A stretch of DNA of 32,748 nt from Actinomycetota bacterium (GCA_029979265.1 JAPOHW010000010.1:108689-141436), one strand, 5' to 3'. Shown: positions 24,302-32,318, counted from the first letter of the stretch. A program made the numbers and translations. Notes: a model not told the origin generated them from the sequence alone.

Positions 24302-25659
24302 GTTCGACACTGTGGCACGGACGCTTCGCAGGTGGACCCTCCGAAGCGCTGCAGGCACTCAACGACAGCTTGCCGTTCGACCAGCGGCTGTTTCGCGAAG
24401 ACATCGAAGGCTCTCGCGCTCATGTCCGGATGCTCTGCGATGTCGGGCTCTTCTCCGAAGCCGAACGCGACAGCATCGTCCGTGCGCTCGATGCCGTCGA
24501 GCGCGAGATCGAGTCGGGTTCCTTCGAGTTCGAGGTCAACGACGAAGACATCCACACCGCAGTCGAGCGTCGGGTCACCGAACTCGAACCGCACGGTGCC
24601 AAGATGCACACGGGGCGAAGCCGCAACGATCAGGTCGCAACCGACATGCGGCTCTGGACGCGCGCAGCAATCGATGAGGTGATCGATCTCACCCACCGGT
24701 TCATGCGCACCCTTCTCGCACAGGCGGAAGCAGCCGGCGATGCCTACCTCCCGGGGTACACCCATCTGCAGCAGGCCCAGCCGGTTGCGCTGTCGCATCA
24801 CCTTCTCGCCCATGGGTGGGCACTGGCGCGCGATGTTGGTCGTCTTCGCGACGCACGAGCTCGCCTCAACGTGTCGGTCCTCGGGGCCGGTGCACTCGCA
24901 GGATCATCGCTGCCGCTCGATCCGGCGAAGACGGCGGCATATCTCGAGTTCGACGGTGTCTTCGACAACAGTCTCGACGCCGTCGCCGACCGCGATTTCG
25001 TGGCAGAGACACTCTTCTCGGTGGCGCTGCTTGGTGTGCACCTGAGTCGGATCGGCGAAGAGCTCATCGTCTGGGCCTCCACGGAGTTCGGGGTCATCAC
25101 GCTCGACGACGGCTTCTCCACCGGCTCGTCGATGATGCCGCAGAAGAAGAATCCCGACATCGCTGAACTGGCCCGCGGGAAGGCGGGTCGGTTGATCGGC
25201 CATCTCGCCGGTTTCCTCGCCACGCTGAAGGGCCTGCCGCTCACCTACAACAAGGACATGCAGGAGGACAAGGAAGGGATGTTCGACGCCGTCGACACCG
25301 TTCGACTCACCCTGCTTGCGCTCGATGGCATGCTCTCGACGACCACGTTCAACGTGGACGTCATGGCTGCGCAGGCGGACTCGCCCTACGCAGCTGCGAC
25401 CGATCTTGCCGAATGGCTCGTCGGTCGAGGAATGCCGTTCCGAGACGCACACGGCGTCGTCGGTGAGAAGGTACGCCGTTCGTTGGCGGGCGAAGGCTCG
25501 CTGGCCGAGCTCGTCGCTGCCGATCCACGACTGGGGGCCGAGGCCGCTGCGCTGCTCGCTCCCGGTGTGTCGGTGACGCGACGGACCACCCATGGAGGTG
25601 GATCGCCCGCCGCAGTCGCTGCGCAACTCGACCGGTTCCGCGCGCTGCTCGACGGGTGA
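24298..25659 (+). CDS. argH: Argininosuccinate lyase
   Basis: This 453-residue enzyme of the fumarase/aspartase superfamily splits argininosuccinate into arginine and fumarate, the last step of the pathway. '[27 protein letters not shown]' opens the protein. '[17 protein letters not shown]' (104-120) and '[18 protein letters not shown]' (153-170) are active-site regions. The superfamily signature [11 protein letters not shown] lies at 276-286, with the catalytic Ser in its flexible loop. The start is GTG, overlapping the argG stop. The stop overlaps the GTG of the DNA glycosylase gene, so the operon continues into a DNA repair gene. Confidence 0.97.
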   Translation: MSSTLWHGRFAGGPSEALQALNDSLPFDQRLFREDIEGSRAHVRMLCDVGLFSEAERDSIVRALDAVEREIESGSFEFEVNDEDIHTAVERRVTELEPHGAKMHTGRSRNDQVATDMRLWTRAAIDEVIDLTHRFMRTLLAQAEAAGDAYLPGYTHLQQAQPVALSHHLLAHGWALARDVGRLRDARARLNVSVLGAGALAGSSLPLDPAKTAAYLEFDGVFDNSLDAVADRDFVAETLFSVALLGVHLSRIGEELIVWASTEFGVITLDDGFSTGSSMMPQKKNPDIAELARGKAGRLIGHLAGFLATLKGLPLTYNKDMQEDKEGMFDAVDTVRLTLLALDGMLSTTTFNVDVMAAQADSPYAAATDLAEWLVGRGMPFRDAHGVVGEKVRRSLAGEGSLAELVAADPRLGAEAAALLAPGVSVTRRTTHGGGSPAAVAAQLDRFRALLDG

Positions 25660-26237
25660 GACGGCTTCCCAGATCGTTCTTTGCTCGGCCCGGGACCGAG
25701 GTTGCTCCCGAGCTCCTCAACAAGGTGCTCGTCGCACCCGGCGTTCGGGGCCGGATCGTCGAGGTCGAGGCGTATATGGGGGCAGACGATCCCGGGTCGC
25801 ACGCCCATCGAGGTCCTACACCGCGTACCGAGGTGATGTTCGGGCGGGCGGGCCACCTGTACGTCTACTTCACCTACGGCATGCACTGGTGCGTCAACAT
25901 CGTGTGTGGCGAAGTGGGAGTCGCATCGGCGGTGCTCCTTCGCGCCGTCACGCCGCTCGGCGGGCTCGACGTGATGCGTGTGCGCAGGCCGAAGGTCCGA
26001 CGAGATGTCGATCTCTGCAGCGGTCCAGCCAAGCTCGCAGCGGCCTTCGGCTTCGACGGTGCCCACGACGGCATCGATGCGTTACGGAACGGCGCCGGCG
26101 TCCGGATCATCGATGACGGGACGCCGTCACCGGCACGGCCGGCCAATGGCGTTCGGGTCGGACTCACGCACGGTGCGGATCTTCCGTGGCGATGGGCAGT
26201 GCCGGGCGTCGCCGATATCAGTCGACCTCGACCCTGA
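25656..26237 (+). CDS. DNA-3-methyladenine glycosylase (AAG/MPG type)
   Basis: This 193-residue monofunctional base-excision enzyme removes alkylated purines and hypoxanthine from DNA. 'GRIVEVEAYMGADDPGSHAHRGPTPRTEVMFGRAGHLYVYFTYGMHWCVNIV' is the family core. Glu38, the second Glu of VEVEAY, matches the water-activating Glu of human AAG, and 'FTYGMHWCVNIV' holds the intercalating Tyr region. 'VLLRAVTPLGGLDVM' and 'LCSGPAKLAAAFG' follow. The GTG start overlaps the argH stop (GTGA), so it is translationally coupled to arginine synthesis genes. The homologue in M. tuberculosis (mpg) sits next to tyrS; here three more transcription units intervene. Its stop is 3 nt from a convergent gene. Confidence 0.93.
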   Translation: MRRLPRSFFARPGTEVAPELLNKVLVAPGVRGRIVEVEAYMGADDPGSHAHRGPTPRTEVMFGRAGHLYVYFTYGMHWCVNIVCGEVGVASAVLLRAVTPLGGLDVMRVRRPKVRRDVDLCSGPAKLAAAFGFDGAHDGIDALRNGAGVRIIDDGTPSPARPANGVRVGLTHGADLPWRWAVPGVADISRPRP

Positions 26238-26240
26238 TCG

Positions 26241-26975
26241 TCACATCGCGATACGGGGGTCGTCGATCGCCGCTGCGACCCAGAACGAGCGTGAGCGCCC
26301 GACACAGCGACCCTGTCGGTCGAAGGCTGCGGACGCGCCGCCTCGCTTTCGGCCGTCCCACTGCGCCGGGTAGTCACCGTTCCAGGCGACCAGGCTGTAG
26401 GTCTCACCGCTCTCGATCGGAACAAGTGCCTCCACGGCGTAGCCGACGGTGAAGGCGGGCCGCCGACCTGACGAATACCCGACATACCAAGCGGTTGCGC
26501 AATCGAGGGCAGCCCAGAGCAGGGCCTGGTCCGCCTCGCCGCTTGTGTCGGTCCAAGCCGGGACGGTCCAGTCGACTGCGAACCGGTCGGTGCCGTCATC
26601 GAGCGGCCCGGCATGAACCCCCATCGACGACTCGATCGGTCCGCACGAGAAACAGTCGGGAACCGGATGAACGACCTCAGCAGCGGCGGGGAACCGTTGC
26701 CGGGCCCTGACCGCAGCGTCGAGCGGTACCGGATCGGTGTCCACGAACGACTCGTTGCGAGGATGCGCTGTCATCACCGCTTCCGGTCCGTCGTCGCGGA
26801 GTTCCCAGCCACCCGCCACCTCGATCACTTCCAGATCGGTCTCGAGCGGAATACCGCGACGGATGGAGATGGTGAGTGGCTCACCGACCGCCCGCTCGAA
26901 CAGTGCGGCCGTCCATCCTCCCTGACCGGTCCCCGATGGCCCTTGAAAGCGTTGGCCGATGCGAAAGGTCGTCAC
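26241..26975 (-). CDS. Hypothetical protein, possible hotdog-fold thioesterase-like
   Basis: This 244-residue reverse-strand gene has a GTG start at 26975. I do not recognise a named family with confidence. 'HPVPDCFSCGP' (103-113) contains a Cys-x-x-Cys pair (C108, C111). The second half ('FAVDWTVPAWTDTSGEADQALLWAALDCATAWYVGY', 'YAVEALVPIESGETYSLVAWNGDY') alternates like the strands and long helix of a hotdog thioesterase. The first half ('FQGPSGTGQGGWTAALFERAVGE') could be a second hotdog with the substrate-cleft helix. There is no signal peptide or membrane segment. It is convergent with the glycosylase and divergent from a Nudix gene, sharing a 34-bp promoter region. TACGCT ends 7 nt before the GTG, suggesting a leaderless mRNA. 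Confidence 0.72.
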   Translation of the reverse strand: MTTFRIGQRFQGPSGTGQGGWTAALFERAVGEPLTISIRRGIPLETDLEVIEVAGGWELRDDGPEAVMTAHPRNESFVDTDPVPLDAAVRARQRFPAAAEVVHPVPDCFSCGPIESSMGVHAGPLDDGTDRFAVDWTVPAWTDTSGEADQALLWAALDCATAWYVGYSSGRRPAFTVGYAVEALVPIESGETYSLVAWNGDYPAQWDGRKRGGASAAFDRQGRCVGRSRSFWVAAAIDDPRIAM

Positions 26976-26982
26976 GGCTCTC

Positions 26983-27003
26983 AGCGTAGATCGCCGTTAC
27001 GCT
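26983..27003. promoter_or_regulatory. Two divergent leaderless-type -10 elements, 9 bp apart
   Basis: On the plus strand TACGCT (26998-27003) is followed by 6 nt and the Nudix GTG at 27010. On the minus strand TACGCT (26988-26983) is followed by 7 nt and the thioesterase-like GTG at 26975. The two hexamers form an inverted repeat with 9 nt between. Each promoter's upstream contact region would lie inside the other gene's 5' end, so the two could hardly be occupied together. Confidence 0.5.
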
Positions 27004-27009
27004 CCGATT

Positions 27010-27600
27010 GTGCCCGAGTTGCTCGCCCCCGGTGCCCCTGCACTTCATCGTGTCACCGACCCCGAGTTTGCCTGGGAGTCGGTCGGGTCGGTGGGAGCAC
27101 TCGAGTTGGCAAACGAACGACGCCGCATGCGGGAGCTCATCGACTCGCGTCCCCAACCGCTGGATCGGTCGGAGCGGCCGGGCCACTTCACCGGCTCGGC
27201 GCTGGTCGTGCATGCCGATCTCGAACGCACACTCGTACTGTTCCACGCAAAGCTGAAGATCTGGGTGCAGCCGGGCGGTCATGCCGATGGTGATGCCAAT
27301 CTGCCTGCTGTTGCGTTGCGCGAGGCCGAGGAAGAGACCGGAATCGAGGGGTTGTGCGTCTGGCCGGTTGCCGTCGATCTCGACATCCATCGCGTCGATC
27401 CGCCGGGCGAAGATGCCCACGAACACTTCGACGTTCGATTTGTGGTCCTTGCCCCGGATGGGGCGGCGATCCACGCCAACCACGAGTCGGAGGCTCACCG
27501 GTGGGTTCGGCCCGAGGAGCTCGCCGGCCTCGGGGCTGATGTCGGTCTGCAGCGTTTGGCCACGAACGGGTTGGCCCTCGCACGGTCGATCCGCGCGTGA
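27010..27600 (+). CDS. Nudix hydrolase
   Basis: This is a 196-residue protein. GTG 27010 was chosen because TACGCT lies 6 nt upstream and because the extension to 26959 would overlap the divergent gene. The Nudix box is 'GGHADGDANLPAVALREAEEETGI' (89-112): REAEEETG supplies the catalytic metal-binding Glu residues, while the first Glu of the classic G-x5-E element is replaced, giving GGHADGD as in a common bacterial subfamily. 'FTGSALVVHADLERTLVLFHAKLKIWVQPGGH' forms the preceding strands. Nudix enzymes cleave nucleoside diphosphates linked to another group; the substrate here is unknown. Residues 1-55 form a helical N-terminal extension. A hairpin spans the stop codon. Confidence 0.88.
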   Translation: MPELLAPGAPALHRVTDPEFAWESVGSVGALELANERRRMRELIDSRPQPLDRSERPGHFTGSALVVHADLERTLVLFHAKLKIWVQPGGHADGDANLPAVALREAEEETGIEGLCVWPVAVDLDIHRVDPPGEDAHEHFDVRFVVLAPDGAAIHANHESEAHRWVRPEELAGLGADVGLQRLATNGLALARSIRA

Positions 27601-27614
27601 TCGAACCGTGCGGA
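27590..27614. terminator. Hairpin between convergent Nudix and membrane-protein genes
   Basis: TCCGCGCG (27590-27597) pairs with CGTGCGGA (27607-27614), an 8-bp stem with one G-U pair and a 9-nt loop. It spans the Nudix stop codon and lies 5 nt from the stop of the opposing gene, so it could serve both directions. There is no T-tract. Confidence 0.35.
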
Positions 27615-27618
27615 TGAG

Positions 27619-28179
27619 CTAGATGTCGCCGGGGATGACGCAGGCCTCCATGTCGTTGACGTTGGCGAGTCCGTCGATCCGGCGGCCGTACTGGAGGTCT
27701 TGCACCAAGAACGCAAGATCTTCGTCGGGGGTCTCGGCCGTGGCTGCCTCGAGTCGCTCGACATGCGTCCAGCGGTCTGCGAGATACAGATCGTGCCAAT
27801 CCGCAAACCACTGACGCAGGATGGCTGCGTCGTCGAGATCGGTGACGAGGTAGGCGATCGCTTCGAGGTCGGCGACCATCGTTTCGACGATCTCGGTGCC
27901 TCGGCGGACGACGGCTGCCCGCTCGGCAACGTCTGGAGTCTGGCGGCCACTGGGAAGGGTGAGAATCTCCTCGTGGGCAGCGGCACAGATCGGGTTTGCG
28001 GCTTCCGGGAAGGCTCGTTGAGCAAACCGATCGACGTTCTCGCGAGGTGCGAAGAACCAGATCCAGGCCCACATGGCCATGAGCGCGACGATCACGACGA
28101 TCACGGCGACTCGCCCGATCCGCGACTGCCCGTCCGACGCGTATCCCGGGGACGGAGGATGGTTCCCGTCTGCGTTCAC
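27619..28179 (-). CDS. Single-pass membrane protein coupled to the penicillin-binding protein gene
   Basis: This is a 186-residue protein of unknown function. Residues 1-21 are polar, residues ~22-43 ('GRVAVIVVIVALMAMWAWIWFF') form one membrane helix, and residues 44-186 form an acidic, mainly helical domain that would lie outside the membrane (N-in topology by the preceding Arg). Two Cys residues (in 'NPICAAAHEE' and the C-terminal 'MEACVIPGD') could form an extracytoplasmic disulfide. The GTG start overlaps the stop of the penicillin-binding protein gene (GTGA), so the two are translationally coupled. A role in cell-envelope growth alongside it is inferred from that coupling only. No known domain is recognised. 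Confidence 0.8.
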   Translation of the reverse strand: MNADGNHPPSPGYASDGQSRIGRVAVIVVIVALMAMWAWIWFFAPRENVDRFAQRAFPEAANPICAAAHEEILTLPSGRQTPDVAERAAVVRRGTEIVETMVADLEAIAYLVTDLDDAAILRQWFADWHDLYLADRWTHVERLEAATAETPDEDLAFLVQDLQYGRRIDGLANVNDMEACVIPGDI

Positions 28180-30596
28180 CCGCCTGTGTCTCCGCTGTCG
28201 GGGTCGGGCTCGATCCGCAGCGTGACCCGCTCCACGTCGTCGCGCGCGGTTCCGGCCTCCGGACTCTGGGCCCAGACCGTGCCCGGAACCGGTTCGTCGG
28301 CGTCGGGATTCGACTCGTACACGATCTCGACGACGAACTCGGCATCTTCGAGGATTCGTACGGCCGTTGCTTCATCGAGTCCGATCAGTGAAGGTACCGG
28401 TGGCAGGATGGGCTCGACTGCAACCTCGACGGTGATCACCGAACCTCCGGGTACGACCTGGCCCGATTGTGGGATCTGGTTGAAGACCTTCCCAATCTCG
28501 AAGTCTCGGGTTTGGACGAACACCTGCCGGATGACCCAGTAGTTCGGCTCGTCCTGGAGTGCCATCACGACGTCTTCGGTCATCTCTTGCCCGATGAGGT
28601 TCGGCACCTCCGCCTCCTCCGGGATGTCGGGAAGGGTGGTGGTGGTGGATGAGACCGGTGGGCTGGGAAAGTCGAGCACCTCCAAACCCCGATGGGCATC
28701 GCTCATGATCTCATGCCAGATCAATGCGGGGAAGGTCCCGCCTTGCACCTTCTCGCCACCGAACTGGGTTTCCATCGGGATCTGCTCGTCAGGAAAACCG
28801 ACCCAGACCGCAGCAGCCCGCTGACGCGTGTAGCCGGCGAACGTTGCGTCGGCGTTGTTCTGAGCGGTGCCGGTCTTTCCGGCCGAAGGCCGGTCCTCGA
28901 GCGCAGCACGCCAGCCGGTGCCCTGCATGACCGTGGAGAGCGCCCAGGTCAGTTGGTCGTTGACCGTCTTGTTGAGCACCGTTCGAGTGGAGGTTTCGGC
29001 GTACTGGTAGAGCTGCGTGCCGTCCGGGCGTCCGATACGGGTGACCATTACCGGATCGACACGAACGCCGTCGCGAGCAAAGGTTGCGTACACCGTGGAA
29101 AGCTCGACCATATTGGTGTTCTCGGTTCCGAGAATGGCGGCACAAACCGGCTGGAGACGGCCCTCGCCGATGCCGAGTTGCTCGGCCATGTCGACGAAGC
29201 GCGGCGGCCCGATGTCGACCATCAACTGTGCGAAGACCGTGTTGCGCGACCACTTCGTGGCGTCGGCGAGCGTGCTGTCGCCGTCGGTGCCACCTCGGAC
29301 CTTCCAGATCGGACCGCACACCGGCTCGTTCTCGATCTCGATCGGTGAGGTCGCATCGTAGAATCGGGTGATCGGGATGCCGATCTGGAGCGCCGCCGCC
29401 AGACCGATCGGTTTCATCGCCGAGCCGGCCTGTCGACCGGACCCGCTGGCAAGGTTGAACTTGGCATCGTTGTCGCCGGCGAAGAAGTCACGGCCACCGA
29501 CCATGGCGAGAATGTGGCCGTCGTCGTCGTCGGTGACGCCTTGGATCACGGCAGCAGCATCGGGGTTCAGCGAACCGTCCGCTGCCACCTGGGGCAGCAC
29601 CCGTTCCACGGCTGCCTCGGCCTGGGCCTGGAGAGTGAGGTCGAGTGTCGTGTGGATGTCAAGTCCACCCTCGAACAGCAACGTCGTTCGCTCAGCGCGG
29701 GTTGCCCCAAACGACTCGTTGTCGAGGAACCACTGTTTGACGTCGTCGACGAAGTGGGCGGCCGGGTAGCGCTCCTCGAGGATCGGAACGTCCTCGATCA
29801 GGTCGATCGGTTGGAGTAGCGCCGTTTGGTACTCCTCTTCGGTGATGAAGTCGTTGGCGAACATCCGCAACAGCACGAGGTCACGCCGGTCGCGCGCTGC
29901 CTCGGGATTGTTGAACGGGTTGAAGCGGCTCGGTGCCTGGATGAGGCCGGCGATGGTGGCCGCCTCGATCAGCGTGAGCTCGCTGACCTTCAGACAGGTC
30001 TCGTCGCCGGGGTCGGTCTGCCCCTGACAGGCCGGAGGACCGAAGTACGTGCGGGAGGCCGCCTCGACCCCGTAGGCCTGCCGACCGAAGAACACCCAAT
30101 TGAGATAGCGCTCCAGGATGAACTCTTTGGTGTAGCGCTGTTCGAAACGACGAGCCATGAAGATCTCTTCGATCTTGCGAGAACCGGTCTGTTCGGAGCG
30201 GTCGAGGAAGACGTTGCCCACGTACTGCTGGGTGATCGTGGAGCCGCCCTGGGAGATCCCGCCGGCGCTGACGTTCGATCGGGCAGCTCGCAGGATGGCT
30301 TTGAAGTCGACACCGGAGTGGTCCCAGAAGCGCTCGTCCTCGATGGCCACAACGGCATTGATCAGCACCTCCGGCATCTGCTCGAAACCGATGTCGGTGC
30401 GGTTCTGATCACCTCGGAGTTCCGTGATCAGGATGCCGTTGCGGTCATAGACCCGCGACGATTGGGCGGTCTCGAGCGTGTTGACGGAGAAGTTCTCGCC
30501 GAACAGCGCATCGAAGTCCTTTGTCTCGATGGAACAGCTCGCGGTGAAGAGAACCCCGCTGAGGGTGGCGAGAAGCAGGCGGCGGACACGACCCAT
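28176..30596 (-). CDS. Class A penicillin-binding protein (transglycosylase-transpeptidase) with two PASTA domains
   Basis: This 806-residue bifunctional peptidoglycan synthase acts outside the membrane. The N-terminal hydrophobic segment (5-20) ends in Cys21 ('LFTASCS'). The GT51 glycosyltransferase (~50-230) has catalytic Glu86 in 'AVVAIEDERFWDHSGVD' and 'GGSTITQQYVGNVFL'. The transpeptidase (~345-640) has SAMK (Ser392), SRN (450-452) and KTGTAQ (574-579). Two PASTA domains (~662-727 and ~731-796) follow a Thr/Pro linker; such repeats bind muropeptides or beta-lactams. The order resembles mycobacterial PonA-type enzymes. The gene is divergent from tyrS with a 62-nt gap; CAGAAT lies 8 nt before the ATG. 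A membrane-protein gene is coupled downstream. Confidence 0.95.
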   Translation of the reverse strand: MGRVRRLLLATLSGVLFTASCSIETKDFDALFGENFSVNTLETAQSSRVYDRNGILITELRGDQNRTDIGFEQMPEVLINAVVAIEDERFWDHSGVDFKAILRAARSNVSAGGISQGGSTITQQYVGNVFLDRSEQTGSRKIEEIFMARRFEQRYTKEFILERYLNWVFFGRQAYGVEAASRTYFGPPACQGQTDPGDETCLKVSELTLIEAATIAGLIQAPSRFNPFNNPEAARDRRDLVLLRMFANDFITEEEYQTALLQPIDLIEDVPILEERYPAAHFVDDVKQWFLDNESFGATRAERTTLLFEGGLDIHTTLDLTLQAQAEAAVERVLPQVAADGSLNPDAAAVIQGVTDDDDGHILAMVGGRDFFAGDNDAKFNLASGSGRQAGSAMKPIGLAAALQIGIPITRFYDATSPIEIENEPVCGPIWKVRGGTDGDSTLADATKWSRNTVFAQLMVDIGPPRFVDMAEQLGIGEGRLQPVCAAILGTENTNMVELSTVYATFARDGVRVDPVMVTRIGRPDGTQLYQYAETSTRTVLNKTVNDQLTWALSTVMQGTGWRAALEDRPSAGKTGTAQNNADATFAGYTRQRAAAVWVGFPDEQIPMETQFGGEKVQGGTFPALIWHEIMSDAHRGLEVLDFPSPPVSSTTTTLPDIPEEAEVPNLIGQEMTEDVVMALQDEPNYWVIRQVFVQTRDFEIGKVFNQIPQSGQVVPGGSVITVEVAVEPILPPVPSLIGLDEATAVRILEDAEFVVEIVYESNPDADEPVPGTVWAQSPEAGTARDDVERVTLRIEPDPDSGDTGG

Positions 30597-30645
30597 GGGC
30601 GCTCATTCTGCTGCGAAAACGGCGATGATCCTCGGCACCCCCGCG

Positions 30646-30651
30646 TATCGT
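30646..30651 (+). promoter_or_regulatory. -10 element for tyrS (leaderless layout)
   Basis: TATCGT is followed by 7 nt and the tyrS ATG at 30659. No ribosome-binding site or T-box-like leader exists in the 62-nt gap to the divergent penicillin-binding protein gene, so a leaderless mRNA is the simplest reading. Confidence 0.4.
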
Positions 30652-30658
30652 TGACCGT

Positions 30659-31927
30659 ATGTCCGGCAGCGCGATCATCGATGACCTGAAGGCTCGCGGC
30701 CTCGTCCACGACACGACCGACGAGGCAGCGCTGCGTACCCGCCTCGACGAGGGACCGATCACCCTCTACCACGGCATCGATCCTTCGGCGTCGAGCCTGC
30801 ATCTCGGCAACCTCATCGGCATTCTCGTACTGCGGCGATTCCAGGACCATGGCCACCTGCCGATCGCCCTCGTGGGCGGATCGACCGGGATGGTGGGCGA
30901 CCCGGGGGGCAGATCCGAGGAGCGCAACCTTCTCGATGCGGCCACGCTCGAAGGGAACGTGGCAGGTATCCGCGGTCAGGTCGAGCGGCTTGTCGGCGCC
31001 TCCGCCGGCAAGGGTGTCCAACTCGTGAACAACTTCGACTGGACCAAGGACGTCGGCATCCTCGATTTTCTTCGCGACGTCGGCAAGCACGCCACCGTCA
31101 ATCAGATGGTGGCGAAGGAATCGGTGCGGACGCGCATGAACAGTGAGCAGGGCATCTCGTTCACCGAATTCAGCTACATGCTCCTGCAGGCCTTCGATTT
31201 CTGGTGGCTCCACACGCACATGGCATGCGACATGCAGATCGGCGGCTCGGATCAGTGGGGCAACATCACGGCGGGCATCGATCTGATTCGTCGTCGGGAG
31301 GCCAAGGGTGCGTACGGGCTGTCGTGGCCGCTGATCACGAAGGCCGACGGAACGAAGTTCGGGAAGTCGGCCTCAGGTGCGCTGTGGCTCGATCCGGAGC
31401 AAACGATGCCCTACGAATTTCATCAGTACTTCTTGCGAAGCGACGACCGCGACGTCGAGCGGTTCCTGTTGCAGCTGACCTTGCTACCGGTCGAGCAGAT
31501 CGCCGAGATCATGGCCGACCACAGGGGTGAACCGGAGGCTCGCCGGGCACAGCAGGTCCTCGCTGATGTGGTCACTGGATTCGTGCACGGTGATGCGGCG
31601 GTTCGTCAGTCCAAACTGGCAGCCGCAGCGCTGTTTGGCGGGGGAGTGCTCGACGCCGAATCGCTCGAGGCGCTCCGGGGCATCGTTCCGGAGAGCGAGA
31701 TCACCACCGACCTGCTCACCGGTGTTGAACCCGTTGTCGAGGTGCTCGTTGCAAGTGGGGTTGCGTCGTCGAGGAGTGATGCTCGGCGAACCTTGCAGCA
31801 GGGAGGCATTCGGATCAATGGCGAGAAGGTCGAGGCCGCCGATGCCACCGTCAGCCCTGTCGACGGTCGCTACGTGCTGCTCCAGAAGGGAAAGAAGCAG
31901 CGTCATCTCGTGGTGATCTCGGCCTGA
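30659..31927 (+). CDS. tyrS: Tyrosyl-tRNA synthetase
   Basis: This 422-residue class I synthetase charges tRNA-Tyr. 'YHGIDPSASSLHLGNLIGIL' holds the HIGH motif as HLGN (48-51). 'DMQIGGSDQWGNITAGIDLIRR' is the tyrosine-binding region, and KFGKS (233-237) is the KMSKS loop. The C-terminal S4 RNA-binding domain (~350-415) includes 'RSDARRTLQQGGIRINGEKVEAAD' and 'DGRYVLLQKGKKQRHLVV'. Length is standard for the bacterial TyrRS with an F-G-K-S loop. It appears leaderless. A 16S rRNA gene lies 573 nt downstream in the same direction, the tyrS-rrn arrangement also known for rrnB in fast-growing mycobacteria. Confidence 0.97.
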   Translation: MSGSAIIDDLKARGLVHDTTDEAALRTRLDEGPITLYHGIDPSASSLHLGNLIGILVLRRFQDHGHLPIALVGGSTGMVGDPGGRSEERNLLDAATLEGNVAGIRGQVERLVGASAGKGVQLVNNFDWTKDVGILDFLRDVGKHATVNQMVAKESVRTRMNSEQGISFTEFSYMLLQAFDFWWLHTHMACDMQIGGSDQWGNITAGIDLIRRREAKGAYGLSWPLITKADGTKFGKSASGALWLDPEQTMPYEFHQYFLRSDDRDVERFLLQLTLLPVEQIAEIMADHRGEPEARRAQQVLADVVTGFVHGDAAVRQSKLAAAALFGGGVLDAESLEALRGIVPESEITTDLLTGVEPVVEVLVASGVASSRSDARRTLQQGGIRINGEKVEAADATVSPVDGRYVLLQKGKKQRHLVVISA

Positions 31928-32059
31928 GTCGGCGGTGCTCGACGAGGCGTCGACGCCGAGAGACACGATCGTGTCGGCCTGCTTCGGGTGTAGGACTGCG
32001 GTTCTCGTGCGTCTGCCGACGATTTCCGCGCAATTCCGAAGAAATCTGACGATCGAGGG

Positions 32060-32088
32060 TTGAACTTCCCTAGGGGGACCGATAGCGT
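32060..32088 (+). promoter_or_regulatory. Candidate rRNA operon promoter
   Basis: TTGAAC (32060-32065), 17 nt, then TAGCGT (32083-32088). The -35 differs from TTGACA at two positions and the -10 keeps the TAnnnT frame. The spacer is GC-rich (CCCTAGGGGG), a feature of growth-regulated stable RNA promoters. It lies ~410 nt before the 16S start, leaving a long leader. Confidence 0.5.
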
Positions 32089-32174
32089 AGCGCTTCGCCC
32101 CATGCGGCGGTCGACAGGCCGTTGTGAGGGGAGCAATTGGCACCTCCAGTCCGCATGCGGACAGCGTGCCCGGC

Positions 32175-32215
32175 ACACCGTGTCTGAGAACACAGTGTCG
32201 TTTGCATCTTGAAAA
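32175..32215 (+). promoter_or_regulatory. rRNA leader hairpin and antitermination/processing-like sequence
   Basis: ACACCGTGT (32175-32183) pairs with ACACAGTGT (32190-32198) around CTGAGA, with one mismatch. The sequence TGAGAACACAGTGT followed by GCATCTTGAAAAC resembles the conserved TGAGAAC...CAGTG...GCATC block that I recall from actinobacterial 16S leaders and 16S-23S spacers, linked to antitermination and RNase III processing. The match is from memory. Confidence 0.4.
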
Positions 32216-32294
32216 CGGAAGAGACGGACGCAAAAGCGAGTGCGGGGGATGTCATGCGTTTCGCGACGCACGACAATCTTCTGTCAATTCAAAT

Positions 32295-32318
32295 GCCGGC
32301 CCACTCAACGGGGCCGGC
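32295..32318 (+). repeat. Strong GC hairpin in the 16S leader
   Basis: GCCGGCCC (32295-32302) and GGGCCGGC (32311-32318) form a perfect 8-bp stem with an 8-nt loop. There is no T-tract, so inside an rRNA leader it more likely guides folding or processing than termination. Confidence 0.5.

Noticed and set aside
22820..24358. Long reverse-strand open frame (512 codons) opposite argR-argG
   Set aside because: Low-complexity, Arg/Asp/His-rich translation with no family resemblance; it mirrors the codon structure of the certain argG gene. The same applies to other long antisense frames at 2936-4252, 8160-9716, 11195-12403, 14392-15648, 15648-17219, 16931-18328, 20290-21462 and 21459-23063.
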